From positions 124,001 through 188,000 of the forward strand of contig JALLLS010000062.1 of assembly GCA_025094145.1 (NCBI GenBank): DNA of 64,000 nucleotides, given 5' to 3'. Positions 1-12,077 of this stretch are shown in pieces (the first letter of the stretch is position 1; each line of letters begins with the position of its first letter). Source of the stretch: Spinellus fusiger. Its lineage: Eukaryota; Mucoromycota; Mucoromycetes; Mucorales; Phycomycetaceae. The notes under the pieces were generated by a model. The model saw only the letters and a list, made by a program, of their open reading frames with translations. It was not told the origin of the DNA and made no database searches. The translations under genes and the position numbers were made by a program.

Positions 1-600
1 CTGGAGGAGACCACCACCAAATGGTACATATTCTAATACAGGATGTTACACTTTCATGCTATCTCTAAAAGATCCATCCACTGTATTCAAATATAATACA
101 GCTTATCCTGGATGCTTTATCCCAGACCATTGGCTTTGTATCTGTTTTTATGAACTGCTAACTGTTGGTCTCCTATTTTTAGCATAAAATACATGAGGTA
201 ACAGCATCCTGTACACTGCTTAGTATATCTCTTCTCAGTGTGTCTTGGTTATGCCGTATGAAATCCAGGCGACCTTGCTCACTATTAGTATATACACTAT
301 ACTGATAAAAGAGCTTTCCAAATAAATGCAAGTTGAAGCAATAGTGTTTCGTTGTGTTTATCTTGACATTTTGGTCATTGACTGAACACATTTATATTCC
401 AACCTAATTGTCCTGTAGGAAGAAAGAAGTGCGTAGCTCATAGGATTGTATGACTGATTCATCTCACTCATTCTCTGCAGTAAACCGACAATTCTTGGAC
501 TTATCACAATACCTCTACGTTCTGTTTGGTATCTATTATTATTTGGACAGTTAAGATGATCTTTGTGCAAATGACCCTATCCACAACAGCTTGTGCATCT
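1..600 (-). pseudogene. Helitron helicase-like fragment, broken
   Basis: Reading the minus strand, two overlapping frames (570-358, then 391-179) together give a stretch resembling the N-terminal helicase-like region of Helitron Rep/helicase proteins. A segment of the type 'QRMSEMNQSYNPMSYALL' is followed by 'SEQGRLDFIRHNQDTLRRD', which matches the family pattern E-x-RL-x-[FY]-[IL]-R-x-NQ-x-x-LR. A frameshift lies near 358-391 and stops follow, so it is not functional. Near-identical sequence occurs in the opposite orientation at 61.91-62.47 kb, and a third, more decayed copy lies at 37.7-38.1 kb. The family assignment is from recalled motif patterns only. Confidence 0.5.
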
Positions 601-840
601 ATTTTGAAGAAAGTTCACTCAAAGAATACTTTGGGGTGTATAATTTAGATTAACATACTTTTTCAAGAAAGTGTGAATATAGCCACACTCAACTGAATTG
701 AATACTTTTGAAAATAAACGTCAGGATGAAATAGATAGAACATGCTCGACATCAAATAAGACACTTCATATTTAATTCAAGAGCTCTAAACTTAAGCACA
801 CAAAGGCACAGCATCTTTGTTGAAAACAAAAATAAAAAAT
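601..840 (-). mobile_element. Terminal fragment of a Tc1-like element
   Basis: The block beginning CAGCCACACTCAACTG near 680 matches, in reverse complement, the end of the Tc1 relic at 30.77-30.89 kb, and in the same orientation the block at 38.18-38.30 kb. It is a transposon terminus without coding sequence. It directly abuts the Helitron-like fragment on one side and a CACACC-TIR element fragment on the other. Confidence 0.5.
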
Positions 841-845
841 AGGAA

Positions 846-1783
846 TAAATATAAACCCCTTCTTTCCAGTGCAAATATAACTTAACACTTAAAGATTCAT
901 CAAGATGAGCATAAATTGATAAGGTGATATACCATCATTTATTAGGAAAAAAAAGAACTTTAAATATTATCACAGATTATTCTATAAGTATAAAAATAAA
1001 TAGTATCATCAGTTGGATTGTGAAGTATTCCACTAACCAAGACATTCTCTATATTGTTATTAGATAAGTAGAAACTATTTTCAAGTTAGTTCCAGATGGT
1101 CTTCTACAAGGTCAATGGTGTCTAGGGTATACACCTGAGCATAGCTATCTATCTCCCAAGGATAAACAACAAGGCCTTGAGGGTATAGATTCTATTGCTA
1201 TGAGGAATGAACTTAGTAAGTAGTGGTAACAATAATATATTGTCAGCTACATTATAATAATATATTTATATATTCATAAACAATATATTCATGTAAATTG
1301 TGCAATTTGATATTGAGGTATTTGTCGTCTTTGATCCTAATATCAAAAGAAATTCAGACAGCTAGACGTGTAGTAGAACTCTGCGGTTTATTCATTGAAT
1401 TCTCTAATATTTTTATATTATTTTCTAATACTACAATTAATTCAAAAGAATTTTTATTATGATAAAACACTATGAAGTTGTTGTGATATCCTCTTTTCAC
1501 TGGCGATACTTTTCACTGAGGTCTGAATGCTGTAGCGATGACCTTCCTTTCTGGGTAGCGACGGGATTTAATAATGTGAAACCTTGTTGTTACTATTTAT
1601 AGAAGGTCACTTCACCATATATTCTATGAAAAGAAGTAAAAAGAATTCCTCATTATTTATTATTCCATAAAAGATTATGCAAACGCGTTTTAGACAGCGT
1701 TTTTAAAAAGTGAAAAGGTGGGCACACCATTTATAGAGGATAGTGCCACTGCTTAAGGGTCAGAAAAATCTTTGGGTGTGTGC
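846..1783 (-). mobile_element. Truncated CACACC-TIR (Fanzor-carrier) element
   Basis: Sequence from about 860 (a block around GATGAGCATAAATTGATAAG) to the terminal inverted repeat near 1760-1783 (AGAAAAATCTTTGGGTGTGT) matches the end opposite the Fanzor remnants in the fuller copies at 21.6, 33.7, 38.4 and 49.9 kb, in minus orientation. The other half, where the Fanzor remnants would lie, is missing. A foreign segment of about 390 bp interrupts it. Confidence 0.6.
1345..1735 (-). mobile_element. Possible solo LTR inside the element fragment
   Basis: This segment is absent from the other copies of the surrounding element, so it is an insertion. On the minus strand it has a TATA-like TATAAATAG near 1600 and ends with AATAAACCGCAGAGTTC followed by TACTACA, as an LTR 3' end would (polyadenylation signal, then a CA terminus). 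I could not define a target-site duplication, so the exact ends are uncertain. Confidence 0.35.
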
Positions 1784-3473
1784 ATTTACGTACCATACTT
1801 TGTTATAACTATAATACTATGAATTCCTTGAATATAGATCTCAGTTCTTCACTATATCAATAAAAGACCGTTTAAAATTAATAGATTATTACTATTATTA
1901 TTATTATTTAAAAAAAAAAAGTGAGTCCACCTTTGACTTTTAACACAACACAATACAACACAACACAACATATCCACCTCATGCTGAACTATAGCTCCGA
2001 GATTCAGAGACAAGAGTATAAACTCAGGGCATCATATTAAGATGTTATTTTACTTTTTGGAGTCTATATTGCCTTCTATGAACACACTCTCAGGCACCTC
2101 CACAACTGAATTTTCCTCATAACATGTCATTAACATCATTAAACTTCTTAATGTAAGATAATTAACTTTGGTTCATACTTATTTTTTTAAAATATATATA
2201 TATATTAACATTTAATTACTGTTACTACTCTTCATGAGTCTAATGAAAATGAATATGGCCTTGTCAAAGTAACTTATTTGTATACATGTGTGCGTGTCTT
2301 ATGAGAAGATCTGTTAATAGGAATGAATGATAAGTAATTCTTTTTTTTTTTAAAAAAAAAAGAATTGTCTAGTATAGTCATAAAAACATGCGCTACCATG
2401 ATTTTAAGGAGCTCTATTTTAGTCTAGTTAGAGTTGCTCTCTATCTCTCTCATAATGACTATGGTATTATTCTCACTGAGCTGTTTTATTCTACTACTGT
2501 TTGGTTTCTCTGCAGCATTTTTTATAGAGTGACTCTTTCATAGTGTTCAAGTAAAAAATTGTTATACTCAATTCATAGAAAATGTCAATGTAAGGTCTAC
2601 TGTTTACAAGACTCATCCACAATTGCTAAGCGAGATATAATAATACAATATTTTATATTCAGTGTGGGTGCTTTGAAAAATATACTAGTCTTAGAATATA
2701 CAACATGGATTATGATAAAAAGAAATTGATAATGAGAAGCATCAACAACTATTTGTGCACATTTACTAACTAAAAAAGCAACCTGGAGTTTGAAACCCTA
2801 AATTACTTTTGAAGAGTCGTTTTATACTATCCTTTATAGATACATCTTACACTGCATCCCCTATCTCATCATTATGTGAAGTAGATATTTGAGAAGTGTC
2901 CTTAAATCAAATGGAAAATAATTCTGGTAGACAAATATAAGAGTCTTATGATCTATTTATTCTTTCTACTATTCATATGATAGTGAAAAGCATAACTGAT
3001 CCACAACAACAGTCTGTGGTAAATTTTCCCTATAGATCTCCTTTCAACTCTATTGTAGCTTATTTGAGGGCACAAGTTTCTAAGGAGTTGCTAAGTATTA
3101 GGAACTATCGTACGTATCTTCGATAGGCACTGTTAAATGTTCTTATTGATCTTAATTTGAAATATTTTAGACGTTTTACATAGTAATCACTGGTTCAAAA
3201 ATAAATAAAAACCAATACTTGGATATTTTGTACTGTACTTAATTCTATACAAAGAATAAAATATTCGTTCACTCTAGAACTTTATGTTTTCAGATAGTTT
3301 AAGGAAGTTTTCCCTATTAATAGTATTGAAAAATGTAATGTTGGCCATAAAAAAGAAAAAAGAAAAAATTATATAGCTTAACAGTTCAAGTAGTTATTCC
3401 TAACCACTGTAATAAAGCTTCATCGGCTCTTTAAGTGAAACTTGAGACTATAAGGATGTTACCATTTTGATTC
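1784..3473. other. Non-coding AT-rich stretch
   Basis: No supported gene. It contains a TTA/ATT run near 1885-1910, a CAACA-type microsatellite at about 1945-1972, and poly-T/poly-A runs near 2341-2360. Confidence 0.5.
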
Positions 3474-5414
3474 TACACACCAGGAGATTTTTCTGGCCTT
3501 TAAGCGATGATATCTTTGACTTTTAAAACTGGAAATTTCTTGCCTTTTATGGAACTGCATTTAAAACAAAAGGTTTGTGGATACCTCAATATCAAATTGT
3601 ATTATCAGTAAAATATATTGTTTATGGATAAAATTGTTTATTGTAATAGTATAGCTAATACTATAGTATGACTATACCTACTGCCCAAGTGCATTCCCTC
3701 ATAGCAATAGAATCCACACCCTAAAAGCTTCGTGATTTATCCTTGGGAGATAGATAAATATGCTCAGGAGTATACCCTAGACAGCCTAGACACCTTGGAC
3801 AGTATAGAAGGAAGAAAAGACCACCTTGGACTGACTTGAGAAAGAGTCTTAACTTATCTAATAACAGAAGAGTGTATTAGTAATAATTCAATAAGAGAGA
3901 TAGTATGCTTACCTTGTGCTTAATACTTGTCTTGAGAATAATGAGTCATATATCATCTATTAGAAGAAGAGTCAGTACTATGCCTTATGGATTACAATGA
4001 GCTCAAGCCCAGAGGAAGACACTGCTTACCTTTTTATCACTAGAATAGTCTTTGGTAGTGTCTATCACCTCCTTCTATTGTTTCTCTTTGTTAATAACCA
4101 CACATTACCTTGCTTATTTATGCTCATCTTGACGAGTACTTGATTGTTATGCTGTGGGCTTAAGGATAGCACATGTTAAACAATAGATACAGTGATTGAG
4201 TTGTAATGCCAGGTTTACTTCTTCCTTTTATCCAACTTTATAGTGTTTAATTGCACAGTCCATAGTCAATGCTAAGACAGACAGACAGTGAAAAGGGTCT
4301 TTTCAAACACATTAGCCAACCAAAGAAAAAAAGTCGAGAACAAGAAACAGTCAGCTGTCCAAGTCCTTAAAGCTTATCTTGTTTATACTCTAGGAAGCTG
4401 TTTGGATTAAAGTCTATTTTATTAAGAATGTAGACAACTAAACTTTTTATATTAGTTTGGCATTTCTTCTTTGACTATGAATTTGATTATGAATTTGACT
4501 ATTTTGCTATTTTGCTATTCTCAATTAATAGCTATGGCTTTCATAGAACATCCAAGAAGACTAGGAAGGGTAACTGTCCTGTCCTACAGTGTGTATAATC
4601 TTGGTCCCGTATTTCAAGGCCATACAACTCAATAAAGTGATTTCATTGTAAATAAAGTTTATCTCTTCCCTTGAAACATACATAGGACAAGAGGAGGGAG
4701 TCTATCTCTGAATTTACTGAGATGTTATTATAGTATAGCTTCGATCCTTATAGCTTAAAAATATATAAAAGTAGCCTCAAGATCTATACTATGTAACTTT
4801 GTAAAATATATCCTTTATTCTGTAATAAAGGGCACTAGGGTTATCAACAAGACCACTAGAGAGATACATCCGTAGTAGTTCGGTCTCTAGCAGGGACAAA
4901 GAAATAGAGTATTAGTACAATGGCTAATCTAGGGGAAATCAAAGAGGGTACATGAACAGGGACACAACACACAATTTGAGCACAATGAGTAACTAGGCAA
5001 CTGTTCTTTAAGGAATTCTTTTCTTTCTAGAATGTTGTTGTAGTCTGCATTACTTTGGTAGTTCTGATTAAGCAAGTGACTTGTGAAGTTTCGTTTTGTT
5101 CTCTTCTGTTCGGATATAAATACATGTCAAACACACTGTCTGTTTTTCTCCATAACTTCTACCCTCTTTAACTTGTTTGCCTTTGTCTGGTATATAAACC
5201 AACAGTTGTGATATGGTGGGTGTTTGTGTATGTTTATTATGTCTTACATGTTGGTCAGTTTCTATTGTATATTCTTTTACTATAATAAGCCCAGTGAATT
5301 CGTTACAAAGGCAAAGGCAAGAAGAAGGTGCCAGTGCAAGGGTAATACGACACACACCTAGATTATGTTGATAGATCTTGAACTCATTATTTTTACTGTT
5401 TTATTAGTGAAAAG

Positions 5415-5810
5415 GGGTATTGGCACCTAAAAGGATTGGAGTACAATCCTACCAAGCTGCCAGTCATTGCCTATGGCACAGGAATGAAAGGAAAGGATGC
5501 TGCCAAGTTTAAAGGTCATTGTGTTGGTTTGACGAGAGTTTTATATCAATCATTAAAAAAGAGACAAAAAGATGGAGGTATTCTTCTGGTTAATGTCGAT
5601 GAGTTTAGAACATCAAGGGTGAACATGATTGACCTCTCACTCAATATAAAATGCTCTTCTAACAGTTACTCTTATTTTTGTTCTCAAGATCTGCCATACT
5701 TGCAACACAAATATCCTCACTGAGGTATTAGTGAATTTCAACAGTATCCATGCTTGCTAAGTTTATGGAATTGTTTAGAACAGAGATGTGAATGCATCAA
5801 AGGGCATCTA
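5415..5810 (+). pseudogene. Fanzor (TnpB-like) nuclease C-terminal remnant, type a
   Basis: The open frame from 5436 encodes a segment typical of a Fanzor RuvC region: 'VIAYGTGMKGKDAAKFKGH', then 'LVNVDEFRTSR', the Asp-Glu-Phe-x-Thr-Ser block that precedes the zinc ribbon in TnpB/Fanzor proteins. An apparent intron (donor GTGAAC after TSR, acceptor TTCTCAAG near 5688) joins it to 'ICHTC', the first Cys pair of the zinc ribbon. The second Cys pair is lost (in-frame stop near 5759), but 'NRDVNASK', the RuvC-III Asp motif, is still visible near 5785. N-terminal domains are not recognisable. Family knowledge: Fanzors are RNA-guided DNA nucleases carried by eukaryotic transposons. This copy is dead; the better copy lies at 50.1-50.6 kb. 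Confidence 0.7.
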
Positions 5811-5850
5811 TACAGTCACATAGGAATAGATATTTGTATTCATATTATAT

Positions 5851-6033
5851 ACCACCACATCGAAAGTGGTTTCCTTCGGGATTCAGATATTTACAGGTAA
5901 ATTATAATAATCTTTATTTAAAAACTAACATGAATATATTTCACTTTTTTTGCTCCTTTTCAAATCCATGTCATTTCTAAACAATTGTATTTCGACTATT
6001 TCCTTCTATATCCTAAAGACCTCCTGGTGTGTA
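5851..6033 (+). ncRNA. Candidate omega-RNA-like 3' segment of Fanzor element
   Basis: Between the Fanzor remnant and the right element end lies non-coding sequence conserved with copy 6, including a small hairpin CCAC-ATCGAAA-GTGG at about 5855-5869 and a following block TTTCCTTCGGGATTCAGATA. TnpB/Fanzor guide RNAs are generally encoded at the 3' end of the nuclease gene and extend toward the element end, so this is the expected place. Folding and expression are not tested; this is inference from position and conservation. Confidence 0.3.
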
Positions 6034-8060
6034 CCTACTGGATATCAATACAAAAAGTTTTTATTCTCTATCAATAAAATTTCACTAAATCAATATTTAA
6101 TATACTTTATTAAATGAGTGAAAATATAGCTTTGTGTTTATACTTTAAAAGGAGGAGTGAACAGAAGCACTTTTTATTGCCTTGAAATTGAATAAATTCT
6201 GCGAAGCAACTATGCATGCTCTGTCGGAGTATTTTTCTGGAATACCAGTTACCAGTTTGCTTAACATGGAAAGAATGCAATTACTGATAGATAATAGTGT
6301 TTGCATAATGCCATTATGAACAGTCTTATTTCATTTTAGAATAGTAAGTCGATGTAGAATAATGAGTGGCTTGATAGTTCTTTAGCATCACCTCAGGTAT
6401 CAAAAAAACAAGAGAGTAATATCTGAATGAAGCCTGACTAGAGTCAAGTTGCTATTCTTATAGCTGTTACCTGATGTATTTTTAAATTCTTACACACAAG
6501 TGAAACAAACATGTTCTCTTCTATTGTCTTTTTAACTTGTGTACAGCTTACTATTTTTCAGCTTTCATTTTCACTTTTCTGGCTGTAATGCTATTCAGCC
6601 TTTTTTTTTACCTCCTTTCACAAAGACCGTGCACCACATTATCTTCCTTCTATTTTTGCCTCCTTCACATTGCGTTCACAGCATTATATTATAATTAGGA
6701 TTCTGTAGCAGATCATTTATCTGTATCAATTTGCTGTCATTTTAACTTCACCTTTTCTTGACATCGGTATTGTCCTAGTAATCTCTGATCTTCATAGCTT
6801 TCAGATCTTTCAGATCGTTTTCTTTTTCCTGATGTAGTTCAGAGAAATAACATTTGTAAACAACAAAGTACTCTTTAGATTATTCATCAGTATAGCAAAC
6901 ACCCAATAACCTATTCATAGATCACCCATGGCTACAAGACAAAATTGAAGTCTGTAAAACCAACACAATAAAGACGTTGAGGATCTTGAATTGCTATATA
7001 TAAACTGATTTATTGAATAGTTATTTGTTATTGTTTCAAAATTTAAAACAATAGTGATATTTCAAATATATTATAAACATATGTGTGATATACTTTGTTA
7101 CTTTGAAATCCCTTTAGTAACAAATAAGGTGATTAAATAGAACAACTTTTTTCTTTCTAATTGAGAAATAGAAGCTTCATCAGCTGTAGTCTAAGCTTGC
7201 TCATATGAGGTGTCCCTTAGGTGTAAGAGTACTAATCTTGCCATATTGTAAATCCTTGTATTCCCCACCAAAATGCAGAAACCGTTTTCTGGTGTATTTC
7301 ATCCATTTTTGGAAAATAGCGGGAAAGCAAGGCTACATTACTTGGTACAGAGTCTATGCTATAGGACATAGAGTCTATGTTTAGGCAACACTCTATCCAA
7401 TATAGAATGATGTAATATTATCATTATCATTATTAAAGTATATTTGTTTTTAAGAAGATAGTTTATTTAATGAAGACGTCAAATACAGTCAAAGGAATAA
7501 TTGATAAAAGGAAAGATAGTATATAAAAGTGTCTATATTCTGAATTACTATATTACATATGGCTAAATCTAGTGTATCTTATGTAGACTCATTCATACTT
7601 CTATTATCCTAGCCTTAAAAACCCTATTTTATATTCTAAAGCAGACTTTTAATTACTTAGCCATCCACTTGGGAAAAAAAACTTAGTGGATGGTGTATTG
7701 ATAGAAAGCTCTTTATGTAGACATGCACTATTGAGATTGTGTCTTTTCAGTAGATATTAGAATAAATAAACTATAAAACTTCAAAGCGTAATTAATAGCA
7801 ATATATAGTTGTTCTAGAATGTCTTCTGACTGCAAATATTCTATTGCTTTTACTCATAGTTGTGTAAGCGTATCAAGAGCACTCTCATGTCCCGATTATC
7901 TAACGTAAGGCTGATGCAACACATTTTCTATATCTATTGTTATACCATAGACTAGTACTTGAAAGCAATAGTGGTTTCTAGCTACATGCAGGCTACATAG
8001 TCAAATTTACCTTGAATAACTAATTTTAAGATTGGCCTTTTCGAAAAATGTGTGTGGTAC
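6034..8060. other. AT-rich intergenic stretch
   Basis: No gene, RNA or complete repeat was recognised. Short T-rich and A-rich runs only. Confidence 0.45.
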
Positions 8061-8067
8061 AGTCATT

Positions 8068-8345
8068 TTGACCCATCCTTACCTTGTGATCCTCACGTTC
8101 AGGTATCGTGGCTTTTAATCGGCGTGACGTACTCGTTTGTTAATAAAAAAGAAAGGATTAGCATTTCAAATCTAATAAACTACAATAACTACCTCTCACG
8201 ATCTGGAGTATAGCCACTGAGTATCTCGATCCGCGGAGATATCCTTTGTTTGTGGCTCTCCCTGGATGAAGTTTACTGCAACATTCTCGGAAAATAAATA
8301 AAAGCATGATAGCTAGCTACTTTAGAGCCCGAAGTAGAGTCATTT
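8068..8345 (-). other. GC-richer segment, possible multi-exon gene remnant
   Basis: On the minus strand this segment is visibly richer in G+C than its surroundings, and two stretches lack stops and are bounded by splice-like signals. One (about 8278-8205) can be read as containing 'GEPQTKDISADRDTQWLYS' and ends at a GTGAGA donor. The other (about 8130-8085) can be read as 'SRRLKATIPEREDHK' and ends at GTAAGG. Alternative phases also stay open, so the frame is not certain. I do not recognise the protein. It may be a small unannotated gene or the relic of one. Confidence 0.25.
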
Positions 8346-9783
8346 TTCTGCTGATCACTTTATTACGGAATACAACAAAGGGGCTTGAGTAAAGCATATT
8401 ATATTATTGAAGACTTATAAAAAATTTAAAAGAATTTCTATAGTAGAATTGATAATTAAATTTTTGTCTTGTTTATACAAACTAGGTTGTCATTTTGCAA
8501 TCCCTATACCGTAAAACAATAATAGAAGTAATAAAGCTGGTCAATTCGTTAATAATGATCCGAATATTCGGATTCCACTTTATTAGATGGTCCGAAAGCC
8601 TTTGTACAGTCAAGCTCAGTGAATGATTCAAGGAGACGGTAGTGAACAAATCATGATGCCTATCCTATCTAAAAGAGTGTAGATGACACGAGAAGGAAAG
8701 GGAGAGCTGGTCTATGTTATCAAGGCCTATGAAGAATGGCGTAGTTTTTTCTGTGAAAAGGGATTGATAAGAGTATTGTATTAATTTAAACAATAGAAAA
8801 TTTCCAAAACAATAATATTCCTATGCTATTCAATTGGTTTAAGAACAAGAAAGTAGTTCGAAGCCCTAAGATAGCATAGAAAACATATACAAGATTCCTT
8901 AATTTTTAATAAAAGAAAAAATGAATAAAGCTTAAATACAGAAAAAGTAAAGTAACGGCCATCGAACAGATACACAGTCTTTTACCATGATTAATCGGTG
9001 ATCTCACCTATCGTTTATTTCGTATCGATTTGACTTTGTTTACTAGAAGCAAGTATATGGGAAAATTGTTTTTTATTTATTTTTATTTAACCGAAAGTGG
9101 TTGCTCGCACGGCCTTTACAAAATAAGCAATTGGCCTTTGACAATAATCTATATGCAATCCAAAAAAAAAGTGGTGCTTAAAGATATAAGAATATCATTT
9201 CTCCAATATATCCTTAACTACTTGGAGAACTTATGAGGCATATCTAGGTAAATATAAACCAAGTAAATTAAAGGTATGAAGAAAATAAAGAAGTTGAAGA
9301 AAACTAAGAAAAAAAAGTAGTTACATAAACAGAGTAGCTGTTAGACTAAAAGAAAACGTATACCAATAGAAAATTGTTTTTTATCCATAGAAATTGTTAT
9401 CCAATAGATATATTGTATATCTAATATGTTTAAAGACAAAATAAGACTACGGCATGCACAGACGTTAAATTTGTCAATATATCCTAAGAATTAGATATAA
9501 TCAAACTGGTTCTATTGTATGCGTCAAATAAAGCAACTAGGCTTGCTATTAATGTATCCCGATTAGAATATTTATCAGTAAGCTTTTCATATCGGGTATC
9601 TTAGCTGAAATGCAGTCAAAAATCGCAAGGTCATAATCTATCTTATTCAGGGATAATTTAGTCCATGAAGGTTAAACAAAAAAAACACTCAAATAGTGTT
9701 GAATAGTGCTTCAGATATAAGTCCCCCGCATTGTCATACACATTCTATAGATGTATCTCCTACAATTGAATTTGATTTTAGAT
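8346..9783. other. Intergenic upstream of bHLH gene
   Basis: No supported gene. The open frame at 9030-9236 has no recognisable features and AT-driven composition. Confidence 0.4.
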
Positions 9784-9790
9784 TATATAA
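9784..9790 (+). promoter_or_regulatory. TATA-like box for bHLH gene
   Basis: TATATAA lies 79 bp upstream of the ATG of the bHLH gene, in a region with A-rich tracts just before the start codon. Position and sequence fit a core promoter. Confidence 0.4.
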
Positions 9791-9868
9791 ACCCTTAAAT
9801 CTACTTGCTTATTTTTCAAAAAAAAACATCCTTTAAAACAAACATTCAAAATCTCATCATTTATTACA

Positions 9869-11440
9869 ATGCCATCTGATAAGAAAAAAATCACCAACAC
9901 TGGGAAATCTGCTCACCACACACTCAATGATTTTGTCGGTGCATTTGCTGTGACTTCATCTCATCCTTTTGGTAGGATTAAGATAATAGTAACTCATAAG
10001 CTATATTCTTGTGTGCTTATATTTATGTACTTACAGGAATTTCTTTTTCCTCTGACATGTCACCACTGGAAGAAAGGTAGAAATAAAATAAAATAAAATA
10101 AAATAAATAGTTTATATTTTCCAAGTGCTTTTCTTTTATTAATGATTTATTGTTTTTTATAGTGACCTTGCCAACAATGATAAACGATCAGCTCATAATG
10201 CTCTTGAACGTCAACGTCGTGAAGGACTTAATACGAAATTTCAGCAGCTCGCCCATGTCTTACCTTCTCTTCAAACAGTTCGTCGTCCCAGCAAAACCAT
10301 GATAGTTACAAAGTCTTTAGAATATGGTAAATACCGACTGCCACTGATTAAGATATAGTTTACATTTCACATTCTAACTTTACCAATTTTATTATTTAAA
10401 GTGTCAACTTCTGTTCAACGTGAAACGACTTTCCAAAAGCAACTTCGAGTTTTGCGCGAAGAGAACGAAAAACTGAGAAAGCAGGCTCATCGATCGATTC
10501 TATTTCTCAAAAAAAAAAACGGCAGTGAGCCATCCTCTTCTCAAAATAAAAGAAGCACAGATAAAAAAATTGTGACAAACATGGCGAGCAACAACAACAG
10601 TAAAACCAGCAAAAAAGTTCCCTCTCCTATTCCATCCTCTGACTCTTATCGTGTTGTAAAAAAGAAATCATCTCATTCGCTCTTGAAGAAATTCACTTCT
10701 AAGTTGCAATCCCAACAACTGTCTATATCTAAAAAGAAGCAAGAGAAAATTGAGCCCTCTTCACATGGACAGACCTATCCTCACAGGATGAATGCAATTT
10801 CTGCCAATGCCTGTTTTCTGACATCACCAGTAACCGCAACGATGACACCAGCAACAACAACGCCATCTTCTTCGCCATCTTACTTCTCAACCTCAACTAT
10901 CTCACCCCTGCCTCCTCTTCCTTCTCTTCCTCCTCCTCTCTTTGATCCTCCTTACTCATCACCCACTCATTCTGTGTATCCTTTATCGGATATTCCAAGA
11001 CTTATGCCCCAATTAGATGCATGGTCCCCTCTTGATCAAGTTTGGTCCACTGAAGACGCTCTTTATCAGTCGGTACACACCTTTGATCACTCTAATGTGA
11101 ACACAAGTTCTTATTTGAATGAGACTCCTATGGCCCAGGCTATATGTAATACAGACACACCTTTACAAACACCTGCACCTACACCTGTATCCACCTTACC
11201 AGTCTATGGTGTAGACTCATGCTATCTATTCGATGAGTCATTTCCAGATCCATTTTTCAGTATGAATGGACAGATGATGACTATTGATATGCCTATGGTT
11301 GATTCTACTTATGTTGATTCAGTTGACCTGTCTCCAATATTCTTACAAAATACATCTAATAGTAAGTTTTATACTATAATTTTAAGTGAAAAAGTTTATT
11401 TAACCATTTTTAAAACCTTATAGACTATACCTACATGTAG
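9869..11440 (+). CDS. bHLH (possibly bHLH-zipper) transcription factor
   Basis: Predicted nuclear DNA-binding protein of 427 aa from five exons: 9869-9971, 10037-10076, 10163-10326, 10402-11361 and 11424-11440. All junctions are GT-AG and in phase. The bHLH domain is at about residues 50-105; the basic region reads 'KRSAHNALERQRREGLN', with the His-Glu-Arg spacing that contacts E-box DNA, helix 1 ends at 'VLPSL' and helix 2 contains 'KTMIVTKSLEYV'. It runs into a leucine- and charge-rich helix ('LRVLREENEKLRKQ') that may extend dimerisation. The rest is low complexity: a Ser/Lys/Asn-rich linker, a Pro/Ser/Thr-rich middle and acidic, aromatic patches near the C-terminus that could act as an activation region. 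The last intron is the least certain; if retained, the protein ends 21 residues later at 11423. The target pathway is unknown. Confidence 0.85.
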
Positions 11441-12077
11441 GCGTAACTGGATATTAAGCCAACTTGTACTGTTAACTTCTATTACTATAGTGTCGACCTA
11501 GTCGATAACCTAAGCCTTGTATTTCCTTTTTCTTTTCTTTTTTTTACCTTTTTATCTTTTTTTTTATCTTTTCTTTTCTTTCCTGTTTTCTTTTCTGTTG
11601 CTTTTTTGTCTTTGTCTTTGCTTTTCTGTTGCTATGAAACGATTTACAAGTGAGAAGGAAAAACCTGCTGAAATAATCGAAGAAAATCGAAACACTGGAA
11701 AATTTACCTATCTCTCTGAGAATCCAATTGTATGCAATTCTATTTATCTTACCTTATTTTGTTTCATCTTCATTGCCTTTTTTTTTTTAAAAAAAAAATA
11801 TGCCCTTTTTTTCCCCCGTTTCTTCGATCATTTTACTCATTCTTCTTACACTTGCTTTACTTTCATAATGTATTGGATAACTCATATCTATTAATGTATA
11901 TAGCCGAGATTGAATGCACTGCAATTATTTTGCATGTAGATATATATTTTCATTGGATGTTTTTATTATTATTATTTTTGTCGCTTGTTGCTTTTTTATT
12001 ATTATTATTTATGAAAATTGTTCTTATTTACAAACAAAATAAAATGTTGAATTATGTACTTTAATCCCAAGCCAATG
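11441..12077 (+). other. 3' flank of bHLH gene, T-rich
   Basis: Long T-rich tracts (11530-11640, 11770-11800, 11960-12010) produce hydrophobic open frames on the plus strand with no domain signal. Most likely 3' UTR and spacer. Confidence 0.5.

Larger units (their letters stand above)
3474..6033 (+). mobile_element. CACACC-TIR element copy 1, carries Fanzor remnant
   Basis: The left end is TACACACCAGGAGATTTTTC at 3474; the right end is CTCCTGGTGTGTA, ending at 6033. The ends are imperfect inverted repeats flanked by TA, as expected for a Tc1/mariner-class element. The inverted copy at 49,922-52,536 aligns along most of its length. The left ~1 kb is shared with all other family members. An inner block starting TGTAATAAAGGGCAC at 4821 recurs in the separate 400-bp element at 59.19 kb. 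The right part contains a decayed Fanzor C-terminal region and a conserved non-coding tail. Confidence 0.75.

Noticed and set aside
11517..12064. Hydrophobic 110-125 aa frames after the bHLH gene
   Set aside because: They are driven by poly-T tracts (Phe/Leu runs), with no charged or domain pattern; best seen as 3' UTR and spacer.
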